A stretch of DNA of 64,000 nucleotides from Chlorocebus sabaeus (lineage: Eukaryota > Chordata > Mammalia > Primates > Cercopithecidae). Position 1 is the stretch's first letter; each line of letters begins with the position of its first letter. The stretch lies in the NCBI RefSeq assembly GCF_047675955.1, contig NC_132904.1:56787435-56851434 (forward strand). Reading direction: 5' to 3'. The position numbers were made by a program, and so were the translations under genes. This document shows, in pieces, positions 45,186-56,709 of the stretch. The notes below the pieces were generated by a model that saw nothing but the letters and a program-made list of their open reading frames with translations, was not told the origin of the DNA and ran no database searches.

Positions 45186-46187
45186 GTGGGTGCATAAGTA
45201 AAAGATTAAAAAGAAGTACATGAATGAAAACATGCTCAACTTCATTATTCACCTGGAAAATGTAAAGTAAAACCACAAGACCACACGCAACACACTCACC
45301 AGAACAGCTAAAATAAAAAGACAGAAAAGACCAAGTATTGGTGGAGATATGGAACAGCTGGGATTCATATATTGCTGATGAAAGTGTACTGGTACAACCA
45401 CTCTGGAAAACTTTGGCAGCATCCACTAGAATGGAACATAAGATTCAGCAGTTCCACTCTTAGGTACATACCTCATGGAAACACATAGACACATACACCA
45501 AAAGATGTGTACAAGAATGCTCATAGCAGCACTATTCCTAATTGCCAAATACTTTAAACTTCCCAAATGCCTATGAACAGTAGAATGCATATACAAACTA
45601 CAAGTCACACATTCGAATACTATACAGCAATAATAAATGAACTAGTGTATAACTACATGCCTGACATACATGCATCTTGCAAATTAATACTGAACAAAAT
45701 AAACCAGCCTCAAAGAGTAGATAATAAATTATCCCACTTATATAAATGTCAAACATAGGCAAAATTAATCTATGATGCTAATAGTCGGGATCACTACTTT
45801 GGGAGGGTGCATTTATCAGGAAAGGGCTCAACGCCGGCTTCTAGGGTGCTGGCAATGTTGTGTTTCTTGGTCCAGGTAGTGTTAACATGACTGTCTGTGT
45901 TCAGCTGTGCAAATTCATCATAAGCTGTCCACTTATAATTTGTGTATTTCCATGTATACTATATATACCTCTATTAAAAATTTAAAGATGAAAATTAATC
46001 AAAATGTCAGTAGGAATTACCTCTGGGTGTTGGGGCTACAGATCATCTTATTTTTCTTTCTTATATTGTTTTATGTATTCCAAATTTACTACAATGAATA
46101 TGTAGTGATTACATACATATTTTATTATGGTTATATAATAAAATTACATAACATAATAAAATTACACAATAAAATTAATGTTATTTT

Positions 46188-46190
<3 letters not shown>
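45186..46190 (+). repeat. Second old L1 (L1M) 3' end
   Basis: Sense L1 terminus: CACTCACCAGAACAGCTAAA, GTACTGGTACAACCACTCTG, GCTCATAGCAGCACTATTCC, TACTACAATGAATATGTAG. Its 3' A/T-rich end borders the TG microsatellite. Confidence 0.8.
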
Positions 46191-46191
<1 letters not shown>

Positions 46192-46234
<43 letters not shown>

Positions 46235-46242
46235 ATATATAT
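46192..46242. repeat. (TG)n-(TA)n compound microsatellite
   Basis: About 18 TG units followed by TATATGTATATATATA. It likely arose from the L1 tail and is probably polymorphic. Confidence 0.95.
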
Positions 46243-46347
46243 ACCACATAATGCCACCATGGTTCTAAAAGGTGCTGTGAAGGTGGCCTGGGCAATAAGC
46301 CACTACTTCTTTTCCTGAGGAGTATCCATTGTCTCTTTCCTGGGCCT

Positions 46348-46455
46348 GGGCCAGTGGTTCTCAAATCTGCCTAGACATCAGAATCACCTGGAGAGCTATT
46401 TAAAATTCAGATTCTTGGGCCCTACTCTCAGTGACTCTGATTTAGTTGGTCTAGG
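46348..46455 (+). repeat. MER5-type hAT fragment
   Basis: CCAGTGGTTCTCAAATCTGC, CATCAGAATCACCTGGAGAG and TTCAGATTCTTGGGCCCTAC are the left half of MER5A. Confidence 0.85.
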
Positions 46456-46689
46456 ATGGCCTCCAATATGGCACCCTTCAAGTTCTAAAATAGCAGGACG
46501 ACACACCACAAGGTCTGAGCTGTGGAAGCCTCAGCTCTTCCTGCTGGATGGGGGTTGGGAGAACCTGCCTGGGGCATTGAAAGTCCCTCTTGGGTTAGGC
46601 TGTGAAATGAAGACTATGCCATAGGGTTTGGTAGCTTCCTAGAAGGGTAAGGGTTTGGAAAGCCCAAGGTAGCCCATGCTTTGGGCTGA

Positions 46690-46925
46690 TTACAGAAGAG
46701 AGGATGGCAAAGCGGGTAAGAGCACAAATATGGAGTCAAATAGACTTGGGTTCAAATCCTGCTCTGCAGTAAGCTCTCTGTCTTTGAGGTTAACCACTTT
46801 GAGCCTTAGCTATACCATGGGAATTCACAGGGATTCTCATATCTCTTTGACAGAATTATGAATATTAAATATGATAATTTATGTAAAACAATACAGAGTC
46901 TGGCATGCAGTAATGTCAAATGATA
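46690..46925 (+). repeat. MIR
   Basis: Sense MIR: GGTAAGAGCACAAATATGGA, GACTTGGGTTCAAATCCTGC, CAGAGTCTGGCATGCAGTAA. Confidence 0.9.
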
Positions 46926-47094
46926 TATGCTATATGTAATATTATCATACTTAATTGCATATATTAAATCTTACATATAATTACATAACATTACATGTTA
47001 TATAGAGAAATATATTAATTGATATTGAGTATGAATAGTCCAAATTATGGAAAGTCTGATGCTCTGATGATTGTTTTAAAAAATACAGCCTTCA

Positions 47095-47420
47095 GCCAGG
47101 CATAGTGGCTCATGCCTGTAATTGCAGTACTTTAGGAGGCCAAGTTGGGAGGATTGCTTGAGACCAAGAGTTCTAGACTGGCCTCGGCAACATAATGAGG
47201 CCCTGTCTCCACAAAAAAGAAAAAAAAATTAGCTGGGTCTGGCAGCATATTCCTACAGTCCCAGGTACTCAGTAGACTGAGGTGAGAGGATCACTTGAGC
47301 CCAGGACTTCTAGGCTACAATGAGCCTTGATTACATCACCATGTTCTAGCTTGAGTGACAGAACAAGACCTCATCTCTTAAAAAAATCTAAAATAAAACA
47401 AAACAAAACAAAAAACACCT
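47095..47420 (+). mobile_element. AluJ
   Basis: Old, diverged sense Alu (GGAGGATTGCTTGAGACC, GAGGATCACTTGAGCCCAGG) ending in an (AAAAC)n tail. Confidence 0.9.
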
Positions 47421-47509
47421 TCATCTATTGTAGTCCCTTCTTGTGGACACTTTAAATTAAAACATTCATTCACTTATTCAATCATTCATCAAGTCTTTGA
47501 AAGCTTCCC

Positions 47510-47695
47510 TCACCAGTTACTATGCGACCTCAGGCAATTTAACCACTCTGTGTCTAACTTTTCATCTGCGAAATGAGAATGGTAACAGTACTCACCTCAT
47601 AGGGTTACTGTAACTATTAAATGAGTTAATATGTTTAAATGGCCTAGAATCATGTGTGGTATAAGTCCTCAACATACGTTAGCTATTATTATTCA
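47510..47695 (+). repeat. MIR
   Basis: Sense MIR: CTATGCGACCTCAGGCAATT, CTTTTCATCTGCGAAATGAG, CTCACCTCATAGGGTTACTG. Confidence 0.9.
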
Positions 47696-47850
47696 TTTGA
47701 AAATTATTTATTGAATGCTCACTGTGTACATTCACTGTAGGCTGAGGACACAACAATGAAAAAAAAAAAAATACACGGTCCTGCCTTCATGGTGCTTGCA
47801 ATCAAATGACAGTAAAGGATAGAAATAATTATTAAAATGGATGAGCAAAT
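47696..47850 (-). repeat. L2 LINE 3' end, antisense
   Basis: TTTATTGAATGCTCACTGTG and CCTGCCTTCATGGTGCTTGC match antisense L2. Confidence 0.7.
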
Positions 47851-48289
47851 GGGACCTTTTCTAGCAGAGTTATATTGCATGGTGGCATGTCACAGTCATC
47901 AAAGACCTTCATCACATCCTTTTTTCAAGAAATATGTCCTGGGATGCATCAGCCTCTTTGTGACACAGTTTCTAAGCCACATGCAGGAGATGGCCCAGCC
48001 ACCCCAAGGACCCTCCCTGGGGCTCAGGCTCCACGCAGGTTTGGATGATTCATCAGGGCTCCCTTTGAAACAAAAGGTATAAATGTAGCAACGGCAAGAT
48101 CCTTAAGTTGGCCCCTGTGCAGTAAAGCAGGGAGGCAGCACAAACTCTCAAGCTCAACACTGACTGAATCTAGGAGGAAGACCCTGCTGCACGGAGCCCT
48201 TCTGCTATTGGGACTCCAGGCCACTCGAGGGCATTTGGCCTTGGATCTCATTTCCACCAGCCATGGCTCCACACCTCCATTCCTTCATC

Positions 48290-49420
48290 CAGTGCACTTA
48301 TAATGAGTATCTATTCTGTGCATGGCTCTCCACTGAGGGTACTGAGCCAAGTAAGACATGTTCTTACCCTCAGACAGATCACAGCCCAGTAGCAGATTTG
48401 GATAGAATCATGATTGATGTAAATTTACTAAGGCTTGTGACGAAGTTTAGCACTGCATATGATTGAGAACATCTGAGTAGGCTTCCTGGAGGAGGTGATA
48501 CCAAGTCTTGAAGGCTGATGAGAAGTTTATCAGGTGAAGACAGCGAAGAGCACTACAAATGGAAGGAGCCACAGGTGAAACCCAGAAATGGAAAAGAGTA
48601 CATGAGTTTGGAGAGCTGGTGCAGCTGGCAGTGGGGAGAGGCAGGAGAGGAGACAATGCTGGAGAATGTAACAGGAACCAGATAGTAAAGAGCCTTTTGT
48701 CTCCACTAAGAATGCAGGGCTCTGTGCTAAAGCTTCAGAGCAAGCTTGTCCACCCTGCAGCCTGCAGTCTGCACATGGCCCAGAATGGCTGAGTGAGGCC
48801 CAACACAAATTTGAAAACTTTCTTAAAATATTATGAAATTTTTTGGCAAATTTTAAAAAAGTGAAGCAGTTGTCGTTAGTGCTAGTGTATTTTATGTGTG
48901 GCCCAAGACAATTTTTCTTCTTCCAATGTGGCCCAGGGAAGCCAAAAAATTGGACACCCCTGCTTTAGAGAATCCACTGAAATACATTAAGTGGGGGATG
49001 ATATGATCCTATCTATGCTTTGGAAAAGTGACTCTGGCTTCAGTGTGGCCCATGGCTTGGAGTAAGATAGGCTGGAGGCAAAGAGGCAGTTTGCAGGCTG
49101 CTATATGGTCACTTAGACTGAACACTGTGAGGACCTAGGTGATCTGGTGGCCAGAGAGAAAGAAAGAGATGCACAGATTTGGGACTAACAAAGAATACGA
49201 AACTGAAAGGATTTTATTTAAATATCAGGGAATGGTGAAGAAGAGGTCATGGTGGCCTTTAAGATTTGGGGCTGGGTTTTCCCCAGGAGACAGGAAATAG
49301 AAGATGAGGGACAGGTTGGTGAGAGAAGATGTTAGTTTGGATGCATTGAGTTGGAGGGGTCTGTGTGATATCCAGTTGGGAATGTAGGGTAAGCACTTAA
49401 AATGGTGAGCCTAAAACTAA
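48290..49420 (-). repeat. L2 LINE, antisense, carrying a hAT element
   Basis: Antisense L2 in order: GGCTTCCTGGAGGAGGTGAT, GATGATATGATCCTATCTAT, AAAGTGACTCTGGCTTCAGT, GGATGCATTGAGTTGGAGG. Continuity across 48741-48962 is broken by a hAT element. Confidence 0.8.
48741..48962. mobile_element. hAT-type non-autonomous DNA transposon
   Basis: 222 bp with ends CAAGCTTGTCCA and TTGGACACCCCTG (imperfect inverted repeats). The 8-bp flanks CTTCAGAG (48733-48740) and CTTTAGAG (48963-48970) are a target duplication. The interior GTGGCCCAAGACAA and AATGTGGCCCAGGGAAGCC are a familiar primate repeat; I do not name its subfamily. Confidence 0.85.
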
Positions 49421-50033
49421 GGAGAGACTTCTGCCTTCAGTCACAATGGAGTAACAGGGCCTAGATTTACGTCTCTGCCTTAACATTTAAAAACCAGGTG
49501 AAACAGATGAAACAACAGTCAGACATTGGACAAAAGGCGGTGCAAGACAATGATCCTGAGGAAAGAAAACAAATAAAGTGAGCCCCGCCAGTGCCCTGAT
49601 TATTCCCTAGAAAGAGTTTCCACAAGGAAGAGCTAGAGAGTGAGAGAGGAAGAGACTGAGAAAGAGAAGGAGGGATGGAGGGAGGGGAGGGAGAGAATGC
49701 ACGAATGTGCTTCGGAGGCCTGTAGAGGGCTGCCCTCATCTCTGGCTGAGTACTGCACATGCATGTGAGAAAATGACCCAAGGCTGGGGAATGAACCACA
49801 GAGAGAAGTAAGCAGAGCAATCTCAGAAATTCACAGAAGGCTGGAAATACCCTGTGTTCCTACCAGTCCAAGTAGAAAGACCTCCTAATACACAGAACAT
49901 AAGATCAGGGAGGGTCCTCAGAAGAGCACTCTTTAGTAGTGAGGCCAACTTAGCCCTCAGCCAAGGGCTGCTCTGGACCTGCCCTAACAAAGCCTAAAAG
50001 AAAACCCCAGAAGGATCCAACTGATTCCAAGTA

Positions 50034-50247
50034 CAGGTTGAATATCCCTTATCCAAAATGCCTGGGACCAGAAGTGTTTCAGATTTTGGACTTTTTCAAA
50101 TTTTGGAATCTTTGTATTATACTTACTTGTTCAGCATCCCTAATTTGAAATGCTCCAATGAGCCCTTCCTTTGAGCATCATTTGACTCTCAAAAAGTTTC
50201 AGATTTTGGAGTGTTTCAGGTTGCAGATATTCGGGACACTCAACCTG
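50034..50247 (+). mobile_element. MER2 (Tigger-group mariner) element in L1
   Basis: 214 bp bounded by CAGGTTGAATATCCCTTATC and GGGACACTCAACCTG, with TA target duplications at 50032-50033 and 50248-50249. It is shorter than MER2 as I know it, so internally deleted. Confidence 0.92.
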
Positions 50248-50419
50248 TAACTTAATTGTTTGTCAGAACAAAGCCCAGCATTAACTATTAAAGGATAAAA
50301 CAAAGCCCAACGTTGTAAAATCTAAAACATTTATCATCTAATCAAAAATTACCCAGGCATTCAGAAAAGGAGGAGAAGAAGATGCATAACTAGAAGAAAA
50401 ATCAATCACCAGTACACAC

Positions 50420-51250
50420 AATAAGAAATAAATATTTGATCTTTGTCCCCAGTTCTTGACACAGAGCTTCTAAAACCCTTGGAAATTCTTGCATAATAGG
50501 AACATCTTTTTTATTCTCAATAAGCCACTTTCAACCATACCTGAGTTTATTCTAATGAGATGACTCTTGGTGGGCTTCTAGATAGCTTAATGATGGGGGC
50601 TGGCTGTCAGAGAAACCAACCATGTGATTAGAGGATTAGAACTTGCTGCTCACCCCTACGCCACTGGGGAAAGGAGAAGGGCTACAGATTGAGTTCACTC
50701 ACCAATGGTCAATGATTTAATCAACTGTACCTATCTAACAGGACCCCCATAAAACCCTAAATGACAGGGTTTGGAGAGTTCCTGGCAGGTAAACGTATCA
50801 GGGTGCTGGGGAGGTGGCACACCTGGAGAAGTCATAGAAACTCCACGCCATTGCATACCTTGCCCTAGGCATCTCTTCCATTTGGCCATTCCTAAGTTGT
50901 ATCCTTTATAATAAATCAGTAAAGAGTAAATAAAGTGCTTTCCTGAGTTCTGTGAGCCATTCTAGCAAATGTTCATACCTGAGAAGGGGTCCTAGGAGCC
51001 CCCAATTTATAGCTGGTTGGCCAGAAGTACAGGTGACAACCTGGGACTTATGAAATGGGGGAAGTCTTGCAGGACTGAACCCTTAATCTGTGGGGTCTGC
51101 AATAACTAATTATTATAATTAGTAACAGAACCAAATTAAATTGCCGAACCCTCAGTTGGCATCCAGAGAGTCGCCAAATTGGTTGTTGGTGTGGAAAGAA
51201 ACCACACATTTAGTGTTAGAAGTGTTGTGGGTAAAAACACTACAAGTAGG
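50420..51250 (+). mobile_element. Old solo LTR (ERVL/MaLR-like) in L1
   Basis: About 0.8 kb interrupting L1 ORF1 sequence. LTR wording: CTTTCAACCATACCTGAGTT, CCTTTATAATAAATCAGTAA, CCTGAGTTCTGTGAGCCATT, AACCTGGGACTTATGAAATG, ending near GTGTTGTGGGTAAAAACAC. I know this as a widespread mammalian LTR but do not assign the subfamily. No internal sequence; boundaries approximate. Confidence 0.7.
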
Positions 51251-53815
51251 AGGATACCTAGAAATGACACAGATGACAGAATTAGCAAACATAAATGTTA
51301 AAAGAGCTACTATAAACTTACTCCATGTAAAGAAGGTAGAGGAAAATATGACTATGATGAGGAGAGAAATGAAAGATATAATTAAGATGCAAGTCAAGCT
51401 TCGAGATGAAAAACATAGTATCTAAAATAAAATATATACTTCACGGAGTTAGACACTGCAAAGAAAAGATTTGTAAATTCAAAGGTATAGGTAGAAATAT
51501 TTCAAAATAAAACACAGAAACAATACTGAAAAATGAAAACCAAAGTATCAGTGAACTCTGGAACAACATTAAGCAAATTAACACACATAATTGGCGTTTC
51601 AGGGGAAAAGGCAGAAAAAAATAGAAGAAATAAAGCCCAATGTTGTTTCAAATATAATGAGCACCATATACTCAAATATCCAAGAAACTCGAAAGACATT
51701 CAGTGGAAGAAACATGAAGAAAACTATACCAAGACATCACATAATCATTTGTTGAAAGCCAACGATAAAGAGAAAATCTTAAGAGTAGCCAGAAAAAGGG
51801 CGGTGGGGCGGATGCTCATTCTAGACAAATGTATTCAGCATTGTACTGGAGGTTTTAGCCAAGATGATTAGGCAAGAAAATGAAACAAAAGGCATCCAGA
51901 TTAGAAAGGAACAAGTAAAACTATCTCTACTCATACAAGACATAATATTGTGTAATGAAAATCTAAGTTATCCACTAAAACATCATTGTAACTAATAAAC
52001 AAGTTCAGCAAGTTTGCAGGATACAAGATCATTACACAAAATCAGTTATACACAGTTCTATACACTTGCATTAAGAAAACAATTCAATTTACAAAAGCAT
52101 CAAGAAGAATAAAACACTGAGGAATAAACTTATAAAAAGAAGTGCAATATTATACACTGAAAACTACAAACTTCTTTGAAAGAAATTAAAGAAGACCTAA
52201 ATAATAAATAAGAAGATATCCTGTGCGTATGGATCAAAAGACTATTAAGATGGCAATACTCTCCAGACTGATCTACAGATTCAATCCAATCTCCATTAGA
52301 ATACTGGCTGGCTTCTTTGTGGAAATTGACAAGCTGATCCTAAAATAAGTAAGAAAAAATTAAGGGATACAGAATAGCCAAACAATCTTGAAAAAGAACA
52401 AAGGTAGAGAACTCATCCTGATCTCAAAACTTACCACAAAGCTCCAGTAATCAAGGTAATGTGGTATTGGTATAAAGATAGACATATAGGTCAATGCAGT
52501 GGAATTGAGAGCACAGAAATAAACTTGCATTTACAGTCAACTGATTTACAACAGGATAGCAAGACCATTCAATGACGGTAAAAAGTTTTTTTCACCAAAT
52601 GGTGCTGGGACAACTGAATATCCATATTCAAATGAATGAGTTAGGACCCCTACCTCACACCAATAACAAAATTAACTCAAAATGAATCAAAGACCTAAAT
52701 GAAAGCCAAAACTATAAAGCTCTTAGAAGAAAACATAGGCAGAAATCTTCGTTAAGAAATCTTACGGTTTCTCACATGTGACACCAAAAGCACAAGCAAC
52801 AAAAGGAAACTAGATAAATTAGACTTCATAAAAATGTAAAATATTTGTGTTGCAAAGAACACCATCAAGAAAGTGAAGACAACCACAGAAAAGAATAAAA
52901 TATCTGCAAACCATATATCTGATAAGCATCTTGTTTGTACCTAGAATATATAAAGCATGCTTCAACTCAATAATAAAAAGGCAACCCAATTTAAAAAATG
53001 GACAAGAGATATGAATAGACATTTTTCCAAGGAAGATATACAAATGGTCCATAAGCACATTGTTAGTCATCATTAGTCATCAGCGAAATGTAAGCCAAAA
53101 CCACAATGAGATACTACTTCATACTTACTAGGATGACTATACTTAAAATTACAGATAATAACATGTATTGGCAAAAATGTGAAAAAACTTTGAGACTCTC
53201 ATATACTGCTGGTGGGGATGTAAAATGCAGCAACCACTTGGGAAAACAGTCTTGACAGTTCCTCAAAAGGTTGAATATAGATCCTAGGCATATAACCAAG
53301 GAGTGAAAACATATGTCCATATAAAAACTTGGACACAAGAGTTTATATGAGCATTATGTATAATAGCTAAAATGTGGAAACATCCAAACGTTCATCGATT
53401 GATGAATGGATAAAGAAAATGTGGTATACCCATACAATTGAATATTATTCAGCAATAAAAAGAAATGAAGTATTGATAAATGCTATGACATAGATGAACC
53501 TAGAAAATATTATACTAAGGAAAGAAGTCAGTTACAAAAGACCACAAATTATGTGATTTAATTTATATGAAATGTCCAGAATAGGCAAAACTATAAAGAC
53601 AGAAAATAGATTAGTGGCTGTCTAAGGCTGGGGGGTGTAGGAAAAGGGCGAGACTGCAAATGGGCATGGGTTTTCATTGGGGACAGTAATGGGAATATTC
53701 TAAAATAGATTGTAGTGATGGTCATACAACTTAAAACCATTGAACTGTACACTATAAACAGGCAACTTGTATGGTATATGAATTATATCCCAATAAGAGG
53801 GTAATGTGAGAGCTT

Positions 53816-54715
53816 TGATGTAGTTGTGGAGGAACTGGAGCAGGCCCAGGTCACAGGACTGCTAGACATTGCTGGGGGCTCACTGGAGGCCGCAGACCAT
53901 GAATTTGGACTAATATCAATTCATGAAGGACTAAAGAAAGCAAGCAGTTACCATGTTCTAAGGTTGAGGTAGGAGACTAAGAGGCCAGGTGGTGAATGGT
54001 GGGCAGTTGAAGTGACAAGCAGCAGATCTCAGATAGAATAGGAACAAGAGTTGATTCAGAGTGAGGAGAAAAACTAGGGCTCAAGGGCCTGAGGTCTCTA
54101 TGAACAGACATGGTGGAGGTATGGGAATGCATAGGAGGTACATTCTGAAGATTAGGATTTCACAGGTGGAACAGTTTCAAACGATCCCAAGATGCCAAGT
54201 AATGAGTGGATGAAATGGAGATTACATTCTTCAACAAGTTGAAGACAACAAGCCAAGGTTATCTTGCTTTGCTATATCCCTAAGTGGCTGGATCATTAAC
54301 TTTGCCATTGATTATGACTATCCCAAACCTACGGAGATAGGGTCCTATAAGTCAGCCCTCAACCCCAAAGATGCCTGGCTCCTCATCTCCCTACTTACAG
54401 CCCTGTGTCACCATGGGGGAAACATCATGCTTGCTGGCACCATCTTGAACTGTGCAGTTTTACCTGATATTAAGGGATACTGGCAGAGCCTTTCAACAGG
54501 GAAGAGCCTTTCAACATGAAGTAGAGAGATACCAAACCTGAGAAATGAGTCAGCCCAGAAACCCAGTATAGCCAAGAGTCCCTGCCAGGCAGCCATCAGC
54601 TGTAGACACACAGTTCACACTATGCTCAGAACTTCCATTCACATAAGGCAAGGTCATGGCCAAAGGACTACTCACTCCTGAGAAGCCCCTTGACTCCCAC
54701 ACAGTGATGCTGGTT
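53816..54715. other. Unassigned intronic sequence
   Basis: No repeat or gene firmly recognised; short stretches resemble decayed L2 but not convincingly. Confidence 0.45.
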
Positions 54716-54719
54716 CCCT

Positions 54720-54880
54720 CTCCTACAGTACAGAGAAAGAACCCTGAGCAGGGGGCCTGTGTTCTAGTTCTGAGTCTACCACAAACTTGCAGTGTGACCT
54801 TGGTTCAGAACCTGAGGCCTGTTTTGCCTGTTACACAAGGGGTTGGATGTAGGACCTCAAAAATTTCTTGCAGCCTTGAC
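54720..54880 (+). repeat. MIR, diverged
   Basis: Sense MIR-like: TTCTAGTTCTGAGTCTACC, TTGCAGTGTGACCTTGGTTC, GGGTTGGATGTAGGACCTC. Confidence 0.65.
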
Positions 54881-56046
54881 AGTGGGTTCAGGAAGGAGGG
54901 TGTCATCAACTTACATCACTCAAAATACACCAGCTGCACACGACAAATGAGCTGAAGTCTCAAGCCTCATTAACAGTCATCACAGCAGAGTCACCCCTCT
55001 GGGGTTCACAACTTGCACCCCTCCTCCTCCTACTGCTCCTTCCCAAGAGCCTGTGAAGTAGGCTCAAGTGATACACCCTCCCCCACACCACTGTCTGTCT
55101 CTGCATGAGATTTTTTTTAGGCTAAAAAGTCAACCTGGTTTGAGGCCATGTGTAGAAAAGGAGAGCAATGAGGTCCCTGCCATGAAAGCCATACCCAAGA
55201 CCCCTGGCTCTACACAGAGCATCCCTTTAGGGCACCATCATCACAAACCCCATCAGAAACCCAGAACTGACATCTGAGGAGGCAAAGCAGAGCCCCAGGT
55301 GCTCCCTGTTTCTCTGGCCTGGTTCCTTGGAAGGACAGGCAGACTTCCCAGGTGTTGGGGACACTCAGCAGACACTCTGCAGCTGGGGACAGGATCCTGT
55401 CATTTTGCCTCATCTGTACACAGGACAGCACCCCCTCCTTCACAGGGCAGTTATGACCATCCCATGGGCCAAGAAACATATCCTTGGGACCCCAACATGT
55501 ATAAACAACAAATGAGGTCCTGGTTAGGAGCCTTAGGCAAGACCCACCTCCTGACATTAGAAAGCAGGCTTGGGATGGCACCCCTGGGGCAGGGCATCTC
55601 CACATCTGGGTGTTTGGGCAATGGGAGGGCAGAGGGGCTGGAGGCTCTGCCACCATGATTCCCTCTGTGGTCCTAAGCTATGGTGCGACCACATGTAGAG
55701 GGCACCTCCTTTCTCAGGTGGCTTGGCTAAGAGTTCCTGGACAGGCTGGTGAACAGAGCCCAGGCCTCTGGGCCTGCTCATCAGCACCACCCGGTTAGAG
55801 TCAGGGCAAAAAGACCACAGGAGGATCCCAGAGGGACAAACCAAGGCCACAACAGTCACACACAGTAAAAGTAGGCTTTGCCCAGTGGTCACACCCTCCC
55901 CTAAACCCCATTTCACACACACACCCCCAGGCGCATTATGGGGTTCATGGCCCCTGAGCCACCCACGTCCTCCCCCCACCTCCCTGGCAGTCTCCTGTGG
56001 CTGGCCCTTCCCCAGGGCCGGCACGCCCTCCTCCCCTCCAGCTCAC
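54881..56046 (-). other. Intron next to TUB exon 2a
   Basis: Unique G+C-rich sequence with no repeats recognised. Minus- and plus-strand open frames (for example 55557-56024) are compositional. Confidence 0.6.
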
Positions 56047-56094
56047 CGAGCGATCTCCCTTCCTTCCTTCCAGTACTTCCTCTTGGTTGTTCTC
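56047..56094 (-). CDS. TUB: TUB exon 2a, long-isoform specific basic exon
   Basis: A 48-nt exon with acceptor ctcctcag and donor GTGAGC, phase 2 at both ends. It encodes (R)RTTKRKYWKEGREIA(R), where the flanking Arg codons are split. It is very basic and supplies a further candidate nuclear or nucleolar localisation signal (K-R-K) and Trp/Tyr residues that could sit at a membrane interface; the latter is inference. It joins exon 1a (CG + G gives Arg) and exon 2 (CG + T gives Arg, then VLDDEGRN), exactly as in the human 561-residue isoform I remember. One Lys here replaces an Arg of the human sequence (TTK versus TTR). Confidence 0.95.
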
Positions 56095-56709
56095 CTGAGG
56101 AGGAAAAGAAGGGGTGACTCTCCGCACCCTTGCAGCCTCACCTCATCATCCCTGCCCACTGCCTGGCCAGACCTGGTCACTCAAGGCCTCCTTCAGTGCC
56201 CTGGTCTCAGCTGCCTCAGTAGGTGAGTTACGTGACGGATCAGGGTAGAGGGACTTTCACAGAGTGCTCACTCTGTAGGCCCTGGATGGCAGGCAGGCAG
56301 GTAGGCAGTCCAGACAAGGGCAGTGATGACCCAAGCTGTGGGAATGAAGCACTGGGGGGTGGGGCGGCAGGCAGAAGCTGGAAGGAGGAGCCCTCCAGAA
56401 GAGGCAGAGGGCCGGAGTGTGGAGCTGCCAGAGCCCTGGAGGCTGGGGGAGAGGCCCTTACTCCCGTGGTGGAGGACCCCCCTGAGATCCTGGGCAGCTC
56501 CTGGAGTAATGAAGCCTCCCTGATCACCTGTCTGGAGAATGAGGGGTTTCGGGGGATGACCTATGGGGCTCCATGTGGTGACGGGGGAGCAGCGCCATCA
56601 GGAAGGGGAGGCCGTGGGACTGTAAAGGATTGAGGTCAGTGAGGGTGGGTGGGTGGAGCTGACGCAGGGGTTGGGCCCATGGGCTGAAGGCAGGATGTTG
56701 AAAGCTTAC
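56095..56709 (-). other. TUB intron between exons 1a and 2a
   Basis: 615 bp, G+C-rich, no repeats recognised; donor GTAAGC and acceptor CTCCTCAG. Confidence 0.85.

Larger units (their letters stand above)
49430..53815 (+). repeat. Old L1 (L1M), internally deleted, with MER2 and LTR insertions
   Basis: Sense L1M. ORF1-region wording occurs at 49430-50420 and 51255-51790 (ATGACACAGATGACAGAATT, AAGAAAACTATACCAAGACA). The next recognisable L1 part is the ORF2 end from about 51830 (ACTGGAGGTTTTAGCCAAGA) to 3' sequence at 53570-53800 (ATTAGTGGCTGTCTAAGGCT). The reverse transcriptase core is therefore missing. Frames are broken throughout; it is inactive. Confidence 0.85.

Noticed and set aside
51141..51871. 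Open frames resembling L1 ORF1
   Set aside because: Short relics of a decayed L1 with stops and insertions; no functional protein.
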